From Ceratopteris richardii (taxonomy: Eukaryota; Streptophyta; Polypodiopsida; Polypodiales; Pteridaceae), in the NCBI GenBank assembly GCA_020310875.1, contig CM035407.1, forward strand, positions 92,764,632-92,828,631: DNA of 64,000 nt, in the 5' to 3' direction. The notes beneath the pieces are model-generated. The model saw only the letters and a program-made list of their open reading frames with translations. It did not search any database and was not told the origin of the DNA. Below are positions 1 to 9,980 of the stretch, piece after piece (the stretch's first letter is position 1; each line of letters opens with the position of its first letter). Position numbers and translations under genes: made by a program.

Positions 1-125
1 CTTTTGCTTTGGTGTACTTGGAACTAAATTCCAAGTCTTGTTATCCTGTAGTGCTTCCATTTCTTCTCTCATTGCTTTCTCCCACTTTTCATCTCCTTTG
101 GCCTCATCATAACATGTGAATTTCC
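1..125 (-). pseudogene. Start of copia reverse transcriptase (partial, Copia-1)
   Basis: The minus-strand translation, in a different frame from the integrase ORF beside it, gives the N-terminal RVT_2 signature: a W-x-x-AM-x-E-E-x-x-AL-x-x-N-x-TW-x-LV pattern (WEKAMREEMEAL, then NKTWNLV). It begins where the integrase frame ends near 107-125, so a small frameshift separates them. The catalytic palm is outside the window. Confidence 0.75.
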
Positions 126-1624
126 TGCTCAACTTTTGTCATAAAAGCATAATGAGTATTCATGAAAGATTCATAAGTATACCTTTGAGGTTGCTTACTT
201 ACTCTTGAAGTTCTTCTTACCTCCAATGTAGATGCTCTTCCTTTCTTATTAGGAACCTTTGATGATTCTCCATACTCACATACATCACTAATTTCCTCTC
301 CTTCATCATTAACTTCAACAAGTTTGAGTTTACCTTTACTTTTAACACTTGGAGGTGACTCTTGCCTTAATCTTCCATTGAAAGGTGATCCTCTTTCTTC
401 ATCTAAACCACTCCTTTCATCATTTAAACTTCCTGATGGCTGAACTATGCATTCATCTCCTTCAACCACACCTTCTTCATTTTCATCCATGACCTGCAAA
501 CAATTCTTATCTGCATACCATGAAAGTAATTCATCAAAGTTTACATCTCTTGACACAACAACCTTATTGGTATGAGGATTATAGCATCTATATCCTCTTT
601 GAGTATCTGCATAACCAATAAATATACATTTTTCTGATTTTGCATCAAGTTTAGATCTCACCTCACTAGGTACATGTACATAACATATACAACCAAATAC
701 TTTCAAATGACTTACACTTGGTTTCCTTCTATGCCATACCTCATATGGTGTCAAATGATGAACTCCAGCAGTCGGAACTCTATTCATAATGTAAACACTT
801 GTGCTAACAGCTTCAGCCCAAAAATAATTAGGCAAACACATATCATTAAGCATGCTTCTAGATGCTTCTGCTATGATTCTATTTCTTCTTTCTGCGACTC
901 CATTTTGTTGTGGAGTATACCTGCATGTAACTTCTCTTTTGATACCTTCATCATACAAAAAATCAGTAAAAGCTTGAGAGAAATACTCTCCCACTCCATC
1001 AGATCTTAGCTTCTTAACATACCTTCCTGTTTGCTTTTCGACATATGATTTGAACTTCTTGAAACAATAAAAAACCTCACTCTTATGTTTAATGAAATAC
1101 ACAAATGTCATTCTACTATGATCATCAATGAATGATACATAGTACTTATTACCAACCAAGGATGCCTCTTTAGTAGGTCCCCACACATCTGTGTGTATGA
1201 GATCTAGCAAACCATCACTTACATAGCTTGAATGCTTGAAAGGTTGTCTACTCTGCTTACCCATTTGACATGCTTCATAAAGATGCACCATATGTTGCTT
1301 AGTAAGATCAGGTAATCCTTCAACAATCCTCTTCTTTGATAGCTCCTTTAACCTGTGTACATTCATGTGTCCAATCCTTTTGTGCCATAGATCAAGCTCT
1401 GCTATTCGATGCATACCATAAGAGAAATAGTTTGTATGATTTGGGTTTACTTTGAATGTAAACAATCTACCTTGTTTTTGACCTCTAGCAATTAACCTCT
1501 TTTGCTTTGGATCCTCAATGAAGCAACTTGCATGATTAAATCTCACTTGTAGACCTTTTTCTACCATTTGACCAACCGACATCAAATTCTTAGTGATCGT
1601 TGGCACATAAAGTACATCCTTCAA
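107..1624 (-). pseudogene. Copia-1 integrase region
   Basis: This is the middle of the copia polyprotein, in the same frame as the gag-protease ORF at 1646-2815 but cut from it by one TAG (1646-1648). It opens with the conserved LYVPTITKNLMSVGQ stretch, then a GAG-pre-integrase zinc-binding domain (LWHKRIGHM, then CQMGKQSRQPF). The first cysteine of the usual C-x2-C pair is replaced (YEACQ). The integrase core follows, with all three acidic positions recognisable: HTDVWGP, RSDGVGEY and NGVAERRNR. The second motif reads DGVGEY where DGGGEY is usual. A charged linker typical of copia leads to reverse transcriptase. The annotated N-terminus is not a true start. Confidence 0.9.
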
Positions 1625-1645
1625 GCAATTTTTCTTGCTCTTATC

Positions 1646-2815
1646 CTACATAACAACATCTCCAACCTGCATAATCTTATGTGTTGTATCATCTCCTGTT
1701 TCAACATGACCTTTACATGACGGATTATGCATATTAGAAAACCATGAAGCATCATGAGACATGTGATTAGAACAACCACTATCTACATACCATACATCGC
1801 TATTGCAATTCATCTTAGTTTCTACATTCATCATAAGAAGAGAATCATAATCATCACTTTTACCTTCAACTGCATAATTTCCTTGTTGTTTACCTCTTCT
1901 TGAATAGCCTCCTCTTCGATTACCACCTTGATTATTTTCATTTTGATAACAATCTTTGGCATAGTGTCCATACCTTCCACATATATAGCAATTGTTCTTA
2001 TTATCTTCACTCCTTTGTCTTTGGTTGTAGTTGTAGTAGCCTCTCGTACCTCTAGCGCTTGATCTTTCTCTTCCTCTTGTGTTGAAGAAGCCACTTAAAG
2101 TCCTTTGATGATCGCTCCTTCTTCCTCGACCTCTATTTGAACCTCTTCCACCTCTGTTTCCACCTCTTGATGATCCTACATAAAGAGCTTGTCCTTGAGA
2201 TCCTTTTTGATTTGAAGTAGAACCATTTAGATTCATCTCCTCCGTGACCATGAGGGCAATAAGTTGATCAAAATCTGGTAATTCTCCTCTGACATAAACT
2301 GAAGTAATGAAGGGTTTCCATCTCTCATCATCTTTGAGTCCGTTGAGAGTATGTGCAACCAAGTCGTCGTCCTCCACATGAGCTTGAATTGATCCTAGTT
2401 GATCTGCAATCTCTTTAACTTTCAATATGTAATCATTGACCGATGTCCTTGTATCTTTCTTTATGTTATTCAACTCATTTTTGAGTTGAATCTTCCTTGC
2501 TCTTGTACCTGTAGCATACAACCTTTCCAATGCAAGCCAAACATCTCTACTTGTATCTAGATCTTGTATGTGTCCTACCATTGAATCTTGAATATTTTGT
2601 GATAAAATGAATATAACCCTTTTGTCTCTCTCATTCCAAAGTCTAAACTCCCTCAATTGTTGCTGATTTGGGTCCTCTGGTAATGTGGGTTTGATATCTG
2701 TGCCGTCAATCAAACCATACAAGCCTCTACCTTGCAAGTATGATGTGATTCTAAACTTCCATGCTTGATAATTGGTCTTATCAAGCTTCTCTATTTGTGC
2801 ATGTTGGTCTCCCAT
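1646..2815 (-). pseudogene. Copia-1 gag and protease
   Basis: This is the N-terminal part of the copia polyprotein, with the ATG at 2813-2815 about 235 bp inside the primer site. Residues 1-200 form the UBN2-type capsid domain (KLDKTNYQAWKFRI near the start). An Arg/Gly-rich nucleocapsid tail follows, with a CX2CX4HX4C zinc knuckle (CYICGRYGHYAKDC, about residues 276-289). The retropepsin active site is YVDSGCSNH at about residue 344. The frame ends in a TAG at 1646-1648, and the same frame continues with the rest of the protease and the integrase. Copia elements make one polyprotein, so this stop is taken as a lesion rather than a real terminus. Confidence 0.9.
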
Positions 2816-3050
2816 AATACAAATGCTAAGCTTCCTCCTTTAAGCCTCCTTTCCAATGTGTGTGATGAGAAGAAATATAATATTTACCTTGTAAATGAGG
2901 TATGTGCACCTTTCTTTGCTTGGATGTTGCTTCAGATGCCTCCTTGCAATCTTCTTCTACCTTTGTGTAGTGTTGATGATGAACTGCTTCTTTGATAGCT
3001 TCAAATTCTTCGTCAACGTATGATAACCTTCTCCAAGCCTCCAAGTACTT

Positions 3051-3062
3051 GCTCTGATACCA
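3051..3062 (-). promoter_or_regulatory. Primer-binding site, initiator Met tRNA (Copia-1)
   Basis: The minus strand reads TGGTATCAGAGC, complementary to the 3' end of plant initiator Met tRNA. One base separates it from the LTR end at 3064. It fixes the element's orientation and its LTR boundary. Confidence 0.9.
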
Positions 3063-3063
3063 A

Positions 3064-3892
3064 TGTTGGAGTTTATTGATCTCCAAAGTACAACTAGAAG
3101 TAGGTGAAACCCAACAGGACCTAGTTGACTTTTTCACAAACTTGTATGCACAGACCAATTTTCTTGCAGAGCAAATTGCTCTTTACTCACTTGGAATTTT
3201 CCAAAACTGTTTCACACACATAAACTAGACTCTAAGAGCTTTCCAACAAGATATAGAACGCCTCAAATGGATAAATACACAATGAGCTATGACCTCTGCA
3301 ATATGCAGCTTTAATGGAGACCTTGAAACAGAGATGAACGTGAGGACACACATCACTTGCAGAGACTACTGCTCTTAACTCACAACTCCAATGACTTTGA
3401 AACTTTTTAGAACACAAGTAGACGTAAAGATCTTTCTAACAAGCCAAAGAACACATGATTTGGATACATACACAAGTAGATATGACCTCTGCAAGTTTGA
3501 GGTTTAATGGAGACCTTCAGCAGGGATACAAAACAGAGAACACACACTACTTGCAAAGAGTATTGCTCTCAGCTCACAAATCCAATGATTATGAAAATTT
3601 ACAGGAAGAAAGTAGAGAGTAAGAGCTTTCCAATGAGCTACATGTAATTTGGATATATAATGAGGGAGATACAAGCTCTGCAATCTTTGCATACAAAACT
3701 ACAGCAGTGTAGAGATACACATATGACTCTCTTGGACATCCCACTAATTTGACTCACCATGTTCTAGAACTCACGTGGTATTTTTGCTACATTTTATGAA
3801 TAATATGAGCCTTCTTGAAGTATTTGAAGACTTCCCAAAGGTATTTACATAATTTGAAACTTGTACCCTACATAAAACAAATGTTCGCAACA
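3064..3892 (-). repeat. 5' LTR of Copia-1
   Basis: On the plus strand this 829-bp block starts TGTTGGAG and ends GCAACA, giving short inverted ends TGTTG/CAACA. One end lies next to the primer site and the other next to a foreign gypsy coding fragment. The partner LTR is outside the window, so the boundary at 3892 rests on the TG/CA ends and on the abrupt return of gypsy homology at 3893. The LTR contains a tandem repeat, annotated separately. Confidence 0.75.
3163..3740. repeat. Three ~193-bp degenerate tandem units inside the Copia-1 LTR
   Basis: The unit start CTTGCA(G/A)AG recurs at 3163, 3356 and 3550, giving periods of 193 and 194 bp. Each unit repeats the same landmarks in order: a TTGCTCT or TGCTCT motif, an AGAGCTTTCC-like motif and a CTCTGCAA motif. 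The copies are clearly diverged, so the expansion is older than the insertion or has been decaying since. Confidence 0.75.
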
Positions 3893-4137
3893 TAATTGTC
3901 TACTAGCATAGGCTATAGGATGGTCCAACTTTCCGGTATCTGCTGGCTGTGCCAAGATGCAACCAATGGCAAAACTTGGAGGCATCCACATGAATATGAA
4001 ATGGTTTATTTCAATCTGGTACTTTTAATATTGGAGTTGAGCTCAAACAACTCTTTAATTCGTTGAATGCATGTTCCCAGTCTTCTGTCCAAGTAAATTA
4101 AGTCAACAATCCATAAAGAGGCCTCACAATTATGGCA
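3893..4137 (-). pseudogene. Gypsy RT-connection/RNase H fragment
   Basis: The minus-strand translation contains RPLYGLLT, AFNELKSCLSSTPILKVPD, NKPFHIHVDAS and PIAYASRQL-like segments. These match in order the RNase H region of the element at 43.9-44.7 kb (KPLYGLLT, NKPFHVHVDAS, PIAYASRQL). It has several stops and frame changes. It is cut on one side by the Copia-1 LTR and on the other joins a copia gag fragment. Confidence 0.8.
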
Positions 4138-4530
4138 TTATAGCATCAAACTCGTTCAGATGAGCAGCAACACTATCTCTGTCCTTCATACGAAGGTCAT
4201 ATAATTTTCTCATCAGATACATTTTATTTGATGTTTTCTCTTTTTCATATGTATTGCATAACTTCTTCCAAAGCTCCTCTGCGCTTTCATAGTTTAATAC
4301 TCTAAAGTAAACATTATTTGCCAGGTGCAAGCGAATGATAGACCTTGCCATTTCATCTAACTCATCCCAATCATCTTCATCCATGTTAGTAGGCTTCTTT
4401 GAAATCCATGTATTGGCTTCCATTCCCTCCTTTGAATAAGCACATCTTTAATCTGATTCTTCCATAGAGCAAAGTTTGTGCCATAAAATTTTTGGATCTC
4501 AAAATGGTCTTTGCCCTGCAAGTTATAGCT
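4138..4530 (-). pseudogene. Copia gag fragment
   Basis: Minus-strand frames give a UBN2-type capsid: an N-terminal FYGTNFALWKNQIKD segment in one frame (about 4450-4500), then a downstream ORF (4130-4423) with ARSIIRLHLANNV, SAEELWKKLC and the YLMRKLYDLRM stretch. A frameshift near 4430 separates the two parts. It ends abruptly in the gypsy fragment at about 4137. No zinc knuckle or protease is left. Confidence 0.8.
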
Positions 4531-5509
4531 CCTCCTCGGAACACTAGCACTAGACCGTAATCCACCAAATGTGCATGAGACCTCTCATGCCATGATGGTA
4601 GAGAACTGAATACAATGATAATGGAGCTAGAAGAGTCCAAACACCAACAAATAAGTGTATCAAGGAGTAAATCAACCATTGTATGGTTGACTAAACCAAA
4701 AATGTATAAAAATTTTGCCAGAGTATCCTATGCAAAATGATCATATGACCAATGTCAAAATATCATAAAACTACAAGTACTGACATGTTTACCTGCATAG
4801 TGAATCACTAACTCCACTGCATATAATCAGTTACCCAATAGAAGCCAACTAGGCTTCTCGAGCACCTATGAACAACTATCATAATTCCTATGCCGAGGTT
4901 GGGTAAGTGTTCCACCTGCATCACCAAAGAGACCCTGACATCTGGGTGTCTCCTAGTTAAGAAAACCTCACCACGACCCTCTTTTTCAAATGTAAAAGGC
5001 TTTATGCAAAAAACGTAACCGCTATATCAATAACCACATGGATGTACATAAGCGATATCCATAGAAGCATACATGGTGTGTGTGTTCTCAATATATGCAG
5101 TAAAATGACACTAAAAGGCTAAATGTACAACGCAAAAACTAGCCAACAACAACTGCAAGTGTCTCTCAACTCTGATGTTTTAGGCCCAAAAACCTACATA
5201 AATTTGTATCGGCTACTCCCACCAAAACTCGAAACCTTTCGAGAAACCTATAGTTTTAAAAGTGTGGCTGAAAACACAGCCCCAATAGTTGATATTTGTT
5301 GTCAGAGAAGTACAAAGAACACTCTTCTTGATATTCTTTGACCTGTATGAAGAGAATTATGTGCGAAAGTACTCCAAAATTGCTCCAAAAGACACCCCAA
5401 AAATGCTTCAAAATCAGGCCTTGAAAGAAAAAATGAAGCTTTGAGGGACCAAAACATGTTCAAGGTAATGTTAACCTTAGTCTTTCCCCTTCGTCAGACA
5501 CCACAAGAG
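4531..5509. other. Unassigned spacer
   Basis: I recognise no gene, LTR pair or structured RNA here. Short open frames on both strands have no recognisable motif. Base composition resembles the neighbouring decayed elements. Confidence 0.5.
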
Positions 5510-5600
5510 TGTAGCTTAGTGGCAAGAGATTGCCATGGTTAAGCAAGCTCCGCAGAATAGTATTGGGATGGGTGACATCCCGGGAAGTACCGGGAGCCTC
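5510..5600 (+). other. 5S-rRNA-like pol III promoter remnant
   Basis: GTTAAGC at 5538, then GGATGGGTGAC and CCCGGGAAGT about 21 bases later, reproduce the order and near spacing of the internal control region of plant 5S rRNA (A box through C box). Just upstream, TAGCTTAGTGGCA resembles a tRNA A box. The flanking parts of 5S rRNA are not conserved, so this is not a 5S gene. Plant Cassandra TRIM elements carry 5S sequence in their LTRs and some SINEs derive from 5S. Either origin is possible; no LTR boundaries could be set. Confidence 0.5.
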
Positions 5601-5609
5601 TATCCCCCT

Positions 5610-5753
5610 TGACGATTTGTGAGCTGAAATTTCAGCACTCATTACAGTTTTTGTCGAAGTGAAGATTTTGTCACATCAGAGTGACGATTTGTGAGCTGAA
5701 ATTTCAGCACTCATTACAGTTTTTGTCGAAGTGAAGATTTTATCACATTCTTG
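5610..5753 (+). repeat. Perfect-period 72-bp tandem duplication
   Basis: The block starting TGACGATTTGTGAGCTG at 5610 recurs at 5682 with almost no change. It sits immediately upstream of the Copia-2 gag start, in what should be the 5' leader of that element. No primer site or LTR of Copia-2 is visible here. Confidence 0.9.
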
Positions 5754-5765
5754 TTCCTTACTGAA

Positions 5766-6140
5766 ATGGCGGGCAACAATGACTTGTTTGGCATGCTTCA
5801 AGCTGAAGATAAGCTTGATGGGACCAACTATCTGATGTGGTCTTACATGATGAAGCATGTTCTTGTTGCAAAACAACTTTGGAACATAGTGGCAGATGTA
5901 GATCGAAGACCGGCAGGTGCTTCTATTTCAGAGTCTACTGTCACAGATGGAGCTTCTTCTTCGAGTACAGTGGTTTCTCCTTCTCCAACTACACAAGTGC
6001 AGCTTAGATGGGATGGAAAAGATGCTCAAGCTCATGCGTTGATTGTGCTTTCAGTGAAGCGTCATATAGTTCCACACGTTCGGTCATGTTCTACATCGAG
6101 ACAGGCATGGGACACTCTTGCTTCTTTGTATGCCGTGCGT
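5766..6140 (+). pseudogene. Copia-2 gag, N-terminal part
   Basis: The start is taken as the ATG at 5766, which opens MAGNNDLFG. The capsid domain follows with KLDGTNYLMWSYMMKHVL, a Ser/Thr-rich loop, then KDAQAHALIVLSV and RQAWDTLASLY. This is the DGTNY-type copia gag. The frame is cut inside the capsid by the 5' LTR of Gy-1. The downstream half resumes at 20180 in a compatible frame once one copy of the target duplication is discounted. Confidence 0.88.
6137..6140. repeat. Target-site duplication of Gy-1 (left copy)
   Basis: GCGT precedes the 5' LTR here and follows the 3' LTR at 20180-20183. Only four bases match; a fifth does not. Gypsy elements usually make 5-bp duplications, so one base may have changed. 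Confidence 0.7.
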
Positions 6141-7392
6141 TGTCGGGAAGATTTGCATCTTCCAGTTGATAACCAGAGGAAATAAAAGCAACTTAATTGG
6201 TGAACTCTAAACCTCTTTTTCACTGTTGAACAATTGTTCTGGATTGAATTAACTAATTTTGAAGTGTTTACAGGTATGGATGATGAAGCAAAATCTATGT
6301 TCTTATTAGGGTTTACCCTAATTACTTAATTAATGAGTATTTCATATTTATGTATGCTTGATTCATGGGTATTTAACCCTAGGGTTGTCTAACTTCATAT
6401 GATTTTATGTCAATTAGGTTCATCTGAAGGGTCTCAAAAGATTCTAATGGGTTCATGTTAGGGTTTACAAGGGATCAGAAAGATTTTAATGGGTTATCAA
6501 TGATTTTCAAAAGGTTTTAATAGGGTTTTGATGGGTTTTAAGTAGGTTTTCTAGGGTTTTAGAATGTTTTAAGGGTTAAAATAATTAATATTTAAGGAAA
6601 TTAAACTATAACTAAACATTGGTTCAATAATTAAAATATGGTTTAATGAATTATTTAATCATGTATGTGCATTTAATACTAAGGTTCTAATTAATTAAAA
6701 GCTTAACCTAAGCTTAATTTAATGGATTTATTTAATTAAGCAATTTAGGATAATTCAATTAAAATAAAAAAGAAGTGGATAAATAATGAATGGTGTATGT
6801 AAGTAGTGATTAAAGTGTGGTGTGAGTTGAATGTGTAACTAAAGTGGTTAAAGTGAATAGTTTCAAAGTGTGGTAGTTGTGAATGCAAGTTAAAAGAGTG
6901 GTAGAAAAAAAATATGCATTTAAAGTGTAAAAAAGGTGTGTACAAAGAGTGGTGAGTGTGAGGGTAATTAAAAGAGAGGTTGTGTGAGAAAAGTTAATTA
7001 AAGTGTGGTGAATGTTAATGGGGAAAAGTGAGGATGAGGAAATAAAGTAAAATCAAAAGAATGGTTTACAAATGAGTTGTGTGTGTATATATATGAGTAT
7101 GCTGTGCTAGTTTCTTCTAATGTTTTTTGCAGGTACTATTCTTTCTTTCCCTCCTAAGCATAAAGAGTGATTTTATTTTCCTTCTTGTGCCTTCTTTCTC
7201 CCTGATGTTGGTAGGCACGCAGAGGACATAGGAAGAGATATTTGATCAATGGCTATTTTTCCATGTGCTAGTTAGAAAGGAGAGAGGAGAGATGAGAGAG
7301 TGAGAGAATGCAAGCTCATTGGCGCCACAACACCATACTAGCGAACTTTCTCCCTTGTAGATACAACATGGAATCTCTGCATCTTCATTCGG

Positions 7393-7683
7393 CTATGTGA
7401 TTCCTAGGGCCAAAAACACCAAGCGATCACGCATCCAGACCACGACCGAGCTCAGGGGTGATCGTGCAGAGAGAGTTTTAGTGAGAGGACTTAGAGGAGC
7501 ATCTGAATCTGTGACTTCAGCCACTGAGGTAGCATTCTTGGATGCTGCCCAACTGTACAGGTGGTGGTGTCTATTTGGACGATGGAGAAATCTGGGCGAC
7601 GACGTGCAGGAGTCTAGAGAGAGCGACTGTAGAGAGAGAGGCGTGGGCAGAAGCAGAAGAGAGAGAGTGGTCTGGATGGCCAA
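7393..7683 (-). other. Antisense open frame in the Gy-1 LTR, of uncertain meaning
   Basis: A 96-codon frame antisense to the LTR. Its N-terminal half is rich in Ser, Thr, Leu, Pro and Arg with few acidic residues, rather like a plastid transit peptide. The C-terminal part (AASKNATSVAEVTDSDAP) is less biased. The same frame is at 18258-18551 in the other LTR, which is expected from LTR identity and not evidence of selection. Much of it lies opposite GA-rich DNA, which by itself gives Ser/Leu-rich translations. It could be a captured host exon or an artefact. Confidence 0.25.
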
Positions 7684-8014
7684 CAGTTGTCTGGCGGCAC
7701 TCAGATGTGTTCAGAGCAAAGAGAGTTTTCCTGGCGTCGGTTTTGGCTACTTATGACAGGGAGAGAGTATATTATCTCTCTTCCCCTCCATGATCTGCGC
7801 GCGGCAGCGCCGCAGAGAGAAAGAGAGATGAGAGATAGAGTCTCTGGTGGCCCGGCTGCGCACGAAGGCAGAGAGAGAGAGAGAGAATTAAATCCCTGCC
7901 CGGCGGCGTGCTGTGCACAGAGAGACAGGAGAGAGAGAGTGAAATATTAAGTTATTATTTTATTATTATTACTTTCTTCCCCCCCCTCCCCTCCTGGCGG
8001 CTGCACACACACAC

Positions 8015-8015
<1 letters not shown>

Positions 8016-8060
<45 letters not shown>

Positions 8061-8064
8061 TAGC

Positions 8065-8129
<65 letters not shown>

Positions 8130-8148
8130 GGAGAAGAAAGAGGTAGAG
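8016..8148 (+). repeat. (GA)n microsatellite in the 5' LTR of Gy-1
   Basis: Nearly uninterrupted GA dinucleotides with a few AAAG and GCGA interruptions. The matching tract in the 3' LTR (about 18881-18966) is shorter, which explains part of the LTR length difference. Confidence 0.95.
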
Positions 8149-8959
8149 AGAGAGATATATAGATAGATATCTAAGTCACCATTAAGGTTATTTAGTTATA
8201 TAATAATGCATTGTTTAATTAGGAATGATTTAATTGTTTAGATGTAAGTTAATGTATTGTTTGAATTAGAATTAGTTATATGTAATTAATTATTTTGTTA
8301 ATTTAATAGCTATTATGTAAGTAAATATTTTAGCATGAAAGTATAAGCATACATGTATATGTATATAGAATGTTAATTTACATGGATCAATGCATATGTA
8401 TGAGCTAATGAATGTGTGTATGCATGAATATTATATTAAGTTAGTATATTAATGTTTAGGTTTGTGAATGTAGCTACATATAGGAACTATAGTGTGGATA
8501 TGCAAAGATGCATGTGTGTATGTTAACATGTGGTTGAGTGTTAGCATGCATGTATAGTTGCATAAAATTAGGTATTAGCATTTGCATTAGAACATGTGCA
8601 TGAATGTATATTAGCATGCATGAACATGTGTATGTTTTTATGTATGTAAAGTATATGTTTAATATTTCTCATTAATTTTTTGTTAGATTACTAATATTCC
8701 TAATGTTTTTTGCAGAAACATTGAAGATTACAATCAATTAAAGTGAAGTGAAGACAATTGAAGTGAAGCGGCAGCCTAAAGATCCATTTAAATCTTATTT
8801 CTCATTTAGTCAACTATCCAATTGACTAGACAGTTATCCAATTGTTTAGGCCTTCTAGTTGTATTAGAATTATTAATTCGAACCATTAGCATATCAATTA
8901 ATTCATTCAAACAGTTTAGCATCATATTGTTTCATTAGTTTTTTCCATTACTCTCCTTG

Positions 8960-9178
8960 ATGTCTTCTAAGTTAGTTCATGAGTCTGAGCACAGTACTAT
9001 TGAAAATATTGAAAATATTGAAAATATTGAAAATATTGAAAATATTCCGCCAACTCTAGACAGACCAGAACCCTCTAGCTTACCTGAAAGTTTAGTAGAA
9101 GAACCCATTATGGAAGTTTCAATCTCATATCAGGAAGTTGTTGCTATGTACGAGGCTGCCCGTCCTTACGGTCCATAG
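8960..9178 (+). CDS. Short ORF at the 3' end of the Gy-1 5' LTR
   Basis: A 72-codon ORF starting ATGTCTTCTAAG and ending about 190 bp before the LTR end. It contains five Glu-Asn-Ile repeats from a 9-bp ATTGAAAAT minisatellite, then an acidic Pro/Ser-rich segment and a YQEVVAMYEAARPYG end. Such a position would lie within the transcript leader. A splice-acceptor-like TTTTTTGCAG lies upstream at 8715. No family is recognised. It could be a leader peptide, the first exon of gag or a chance frame; both LTRs carry it. Confidence 0.35.
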   Translation: MSSKLVHESEHSTIENIENIENIENIENIPPTLDRPEPSSLPESLVEEPIMEVSISYQEVVAMYEAARPYGP

Positions 9179-9366
9179 CTAATTAAAACTATTTACTTTT
9201 GATAAGAGAATTTTAGTTTCAGTCATAGAATTAGGTAATTTAAATTGTTTTATCATTAGAACCCTTATTTTCATAAGCCTGAGTTTGCTACAGACACCTC
9301 GCGTGTGCCGAACGATTTAGGCGGATGACTTGATCCACCATCCGAGCATCTCTCACGACCCGACAT

Positions 9367-9380
9367 TGGTGAACCCGACG
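9367..9380 (+). promoter_or_regulatory. Primer-binding-site candidate of Gy-1
   Basis: TGGTGAACCCGACG lies one base after the LTR end (9365). It begins with TGG, as expected for pairing to a tRNA CCA end. I could not match it to a specific plant tRNA, including initiator Met and Asp. Confidence 0.65.
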
Positions 9381-9980
9381 TGAACAAACGGCGTTGCAGC
9401 TAAGGTATAAAGTTTTGCATTGCATATACATTCATACGATTTTACATCAGCGCAGTTGCGTCTTCATCCCTGGAAGCTGTGGCATTTACGTGAGCTTGCA
9501 ATCTTCTTGGTGTCGAGGGCTGGTCTGGTGACCTGAGCGCCTCCACGAAGATTGGCAAGTAGGAGAACCTCGTCGCGCCACCCCTTTCATCAACAATTGA
9601 AGCACAAAATGTTTGCACCCATTTTTAGCAAACTATGTATTTAGGTTTTGATTCAAATCAATAAATGTATTGAATTTCACAGAAAGCACTGTTTTGAGCC
9701 TCATCTTCGAGCAGTTGGTATAATTTCTTTACCCTTACATTCTTGGGTGCAAAATTTTATTTAAGGTTAAATTATTGGTATAGGTTAAAGGCAACTGTTT
9801 GTTAAACATAGGTTAAGCGTTAATCATAGCTTTACTTGCAACATTTTTGCATAGTAAAAACTTATCAAACTGGACTCTAACGGAATTTCAGAATTAGTAG
9901 CTGAACATAAGGAAAGAGTAACGAAAGAAGTTCAGGATATAGTTAGAATTGTTCAAGCTAGGTCAAAACAAACTTCAAAA
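9381..9980 (+). other. Gy-1 5' leader
   Basis: About 600 bp without a recognised gene. The gag frame is open upstream of its first ATG (9981) back to adjacent TAG/TAA codons near 9855, without an ATG. Gag could therefore start at 9981 or gain N-terminal residues by splicing. Confidence 0.5.

Larger units (their letters stand above)
1..3892 (-). mobile_element. Copia-1, Ty1/copia element cut by the left window edge
   Basis: Read on the minus strand, the order is LTR (3064-3892), initiator-Met primer site (3051-3062), gag, retropepsin, integrase and the first codons of reverse transcriptase, which run off at base 1. This gag-PR-IN-RT order defines Ty1/copia. The LTR's far end (3892) abuts gypsy RNase H coding sequence exactly where its homology to the 44-kb element stops, so Copia-1 inserted into an older gypsy copy. 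The second LTR and second target-site copy lie outside the window. An in-frame stop and a frameshift make this copy non-coding. Confidence 0.9.
6141..9365 (+). repeat. 5' LTR of Gy-1
   Basis: 3225 bp, TGTCG...CGACA. From left to right it holds an AT-rich part (6200-7100), a block with short open frames (7390-7700), a (GA)n tract (8016-8148), another AT-rich part and a short ORF near its 3' end (8960-9178). Two stretches reading TAATGTTTTTTGCAG (ending at 7132 and 8715) look like plant 3' splice sites. The promoter could not be placed with confidence. Confidence 0.92.

Noticed and set aside
2826-3158. 110-codon leader ORF of Copia-1
   Set aside because: It runs through the LTR, primer site and leader, which is not expected for a translated gene; no motif.
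5538-5590. Functional 5S rRNA gene
   Set aside because: Only the internal control region is preserved; the two ends of 5S rRNA are missing.
7397-7950. Sense-strand ORFs in the GA-rich part of the Gy-1 LTR
   Set aside because: Arg/Glu-rich translations come from GA-repeat DNA in several frames at once, with no motif.
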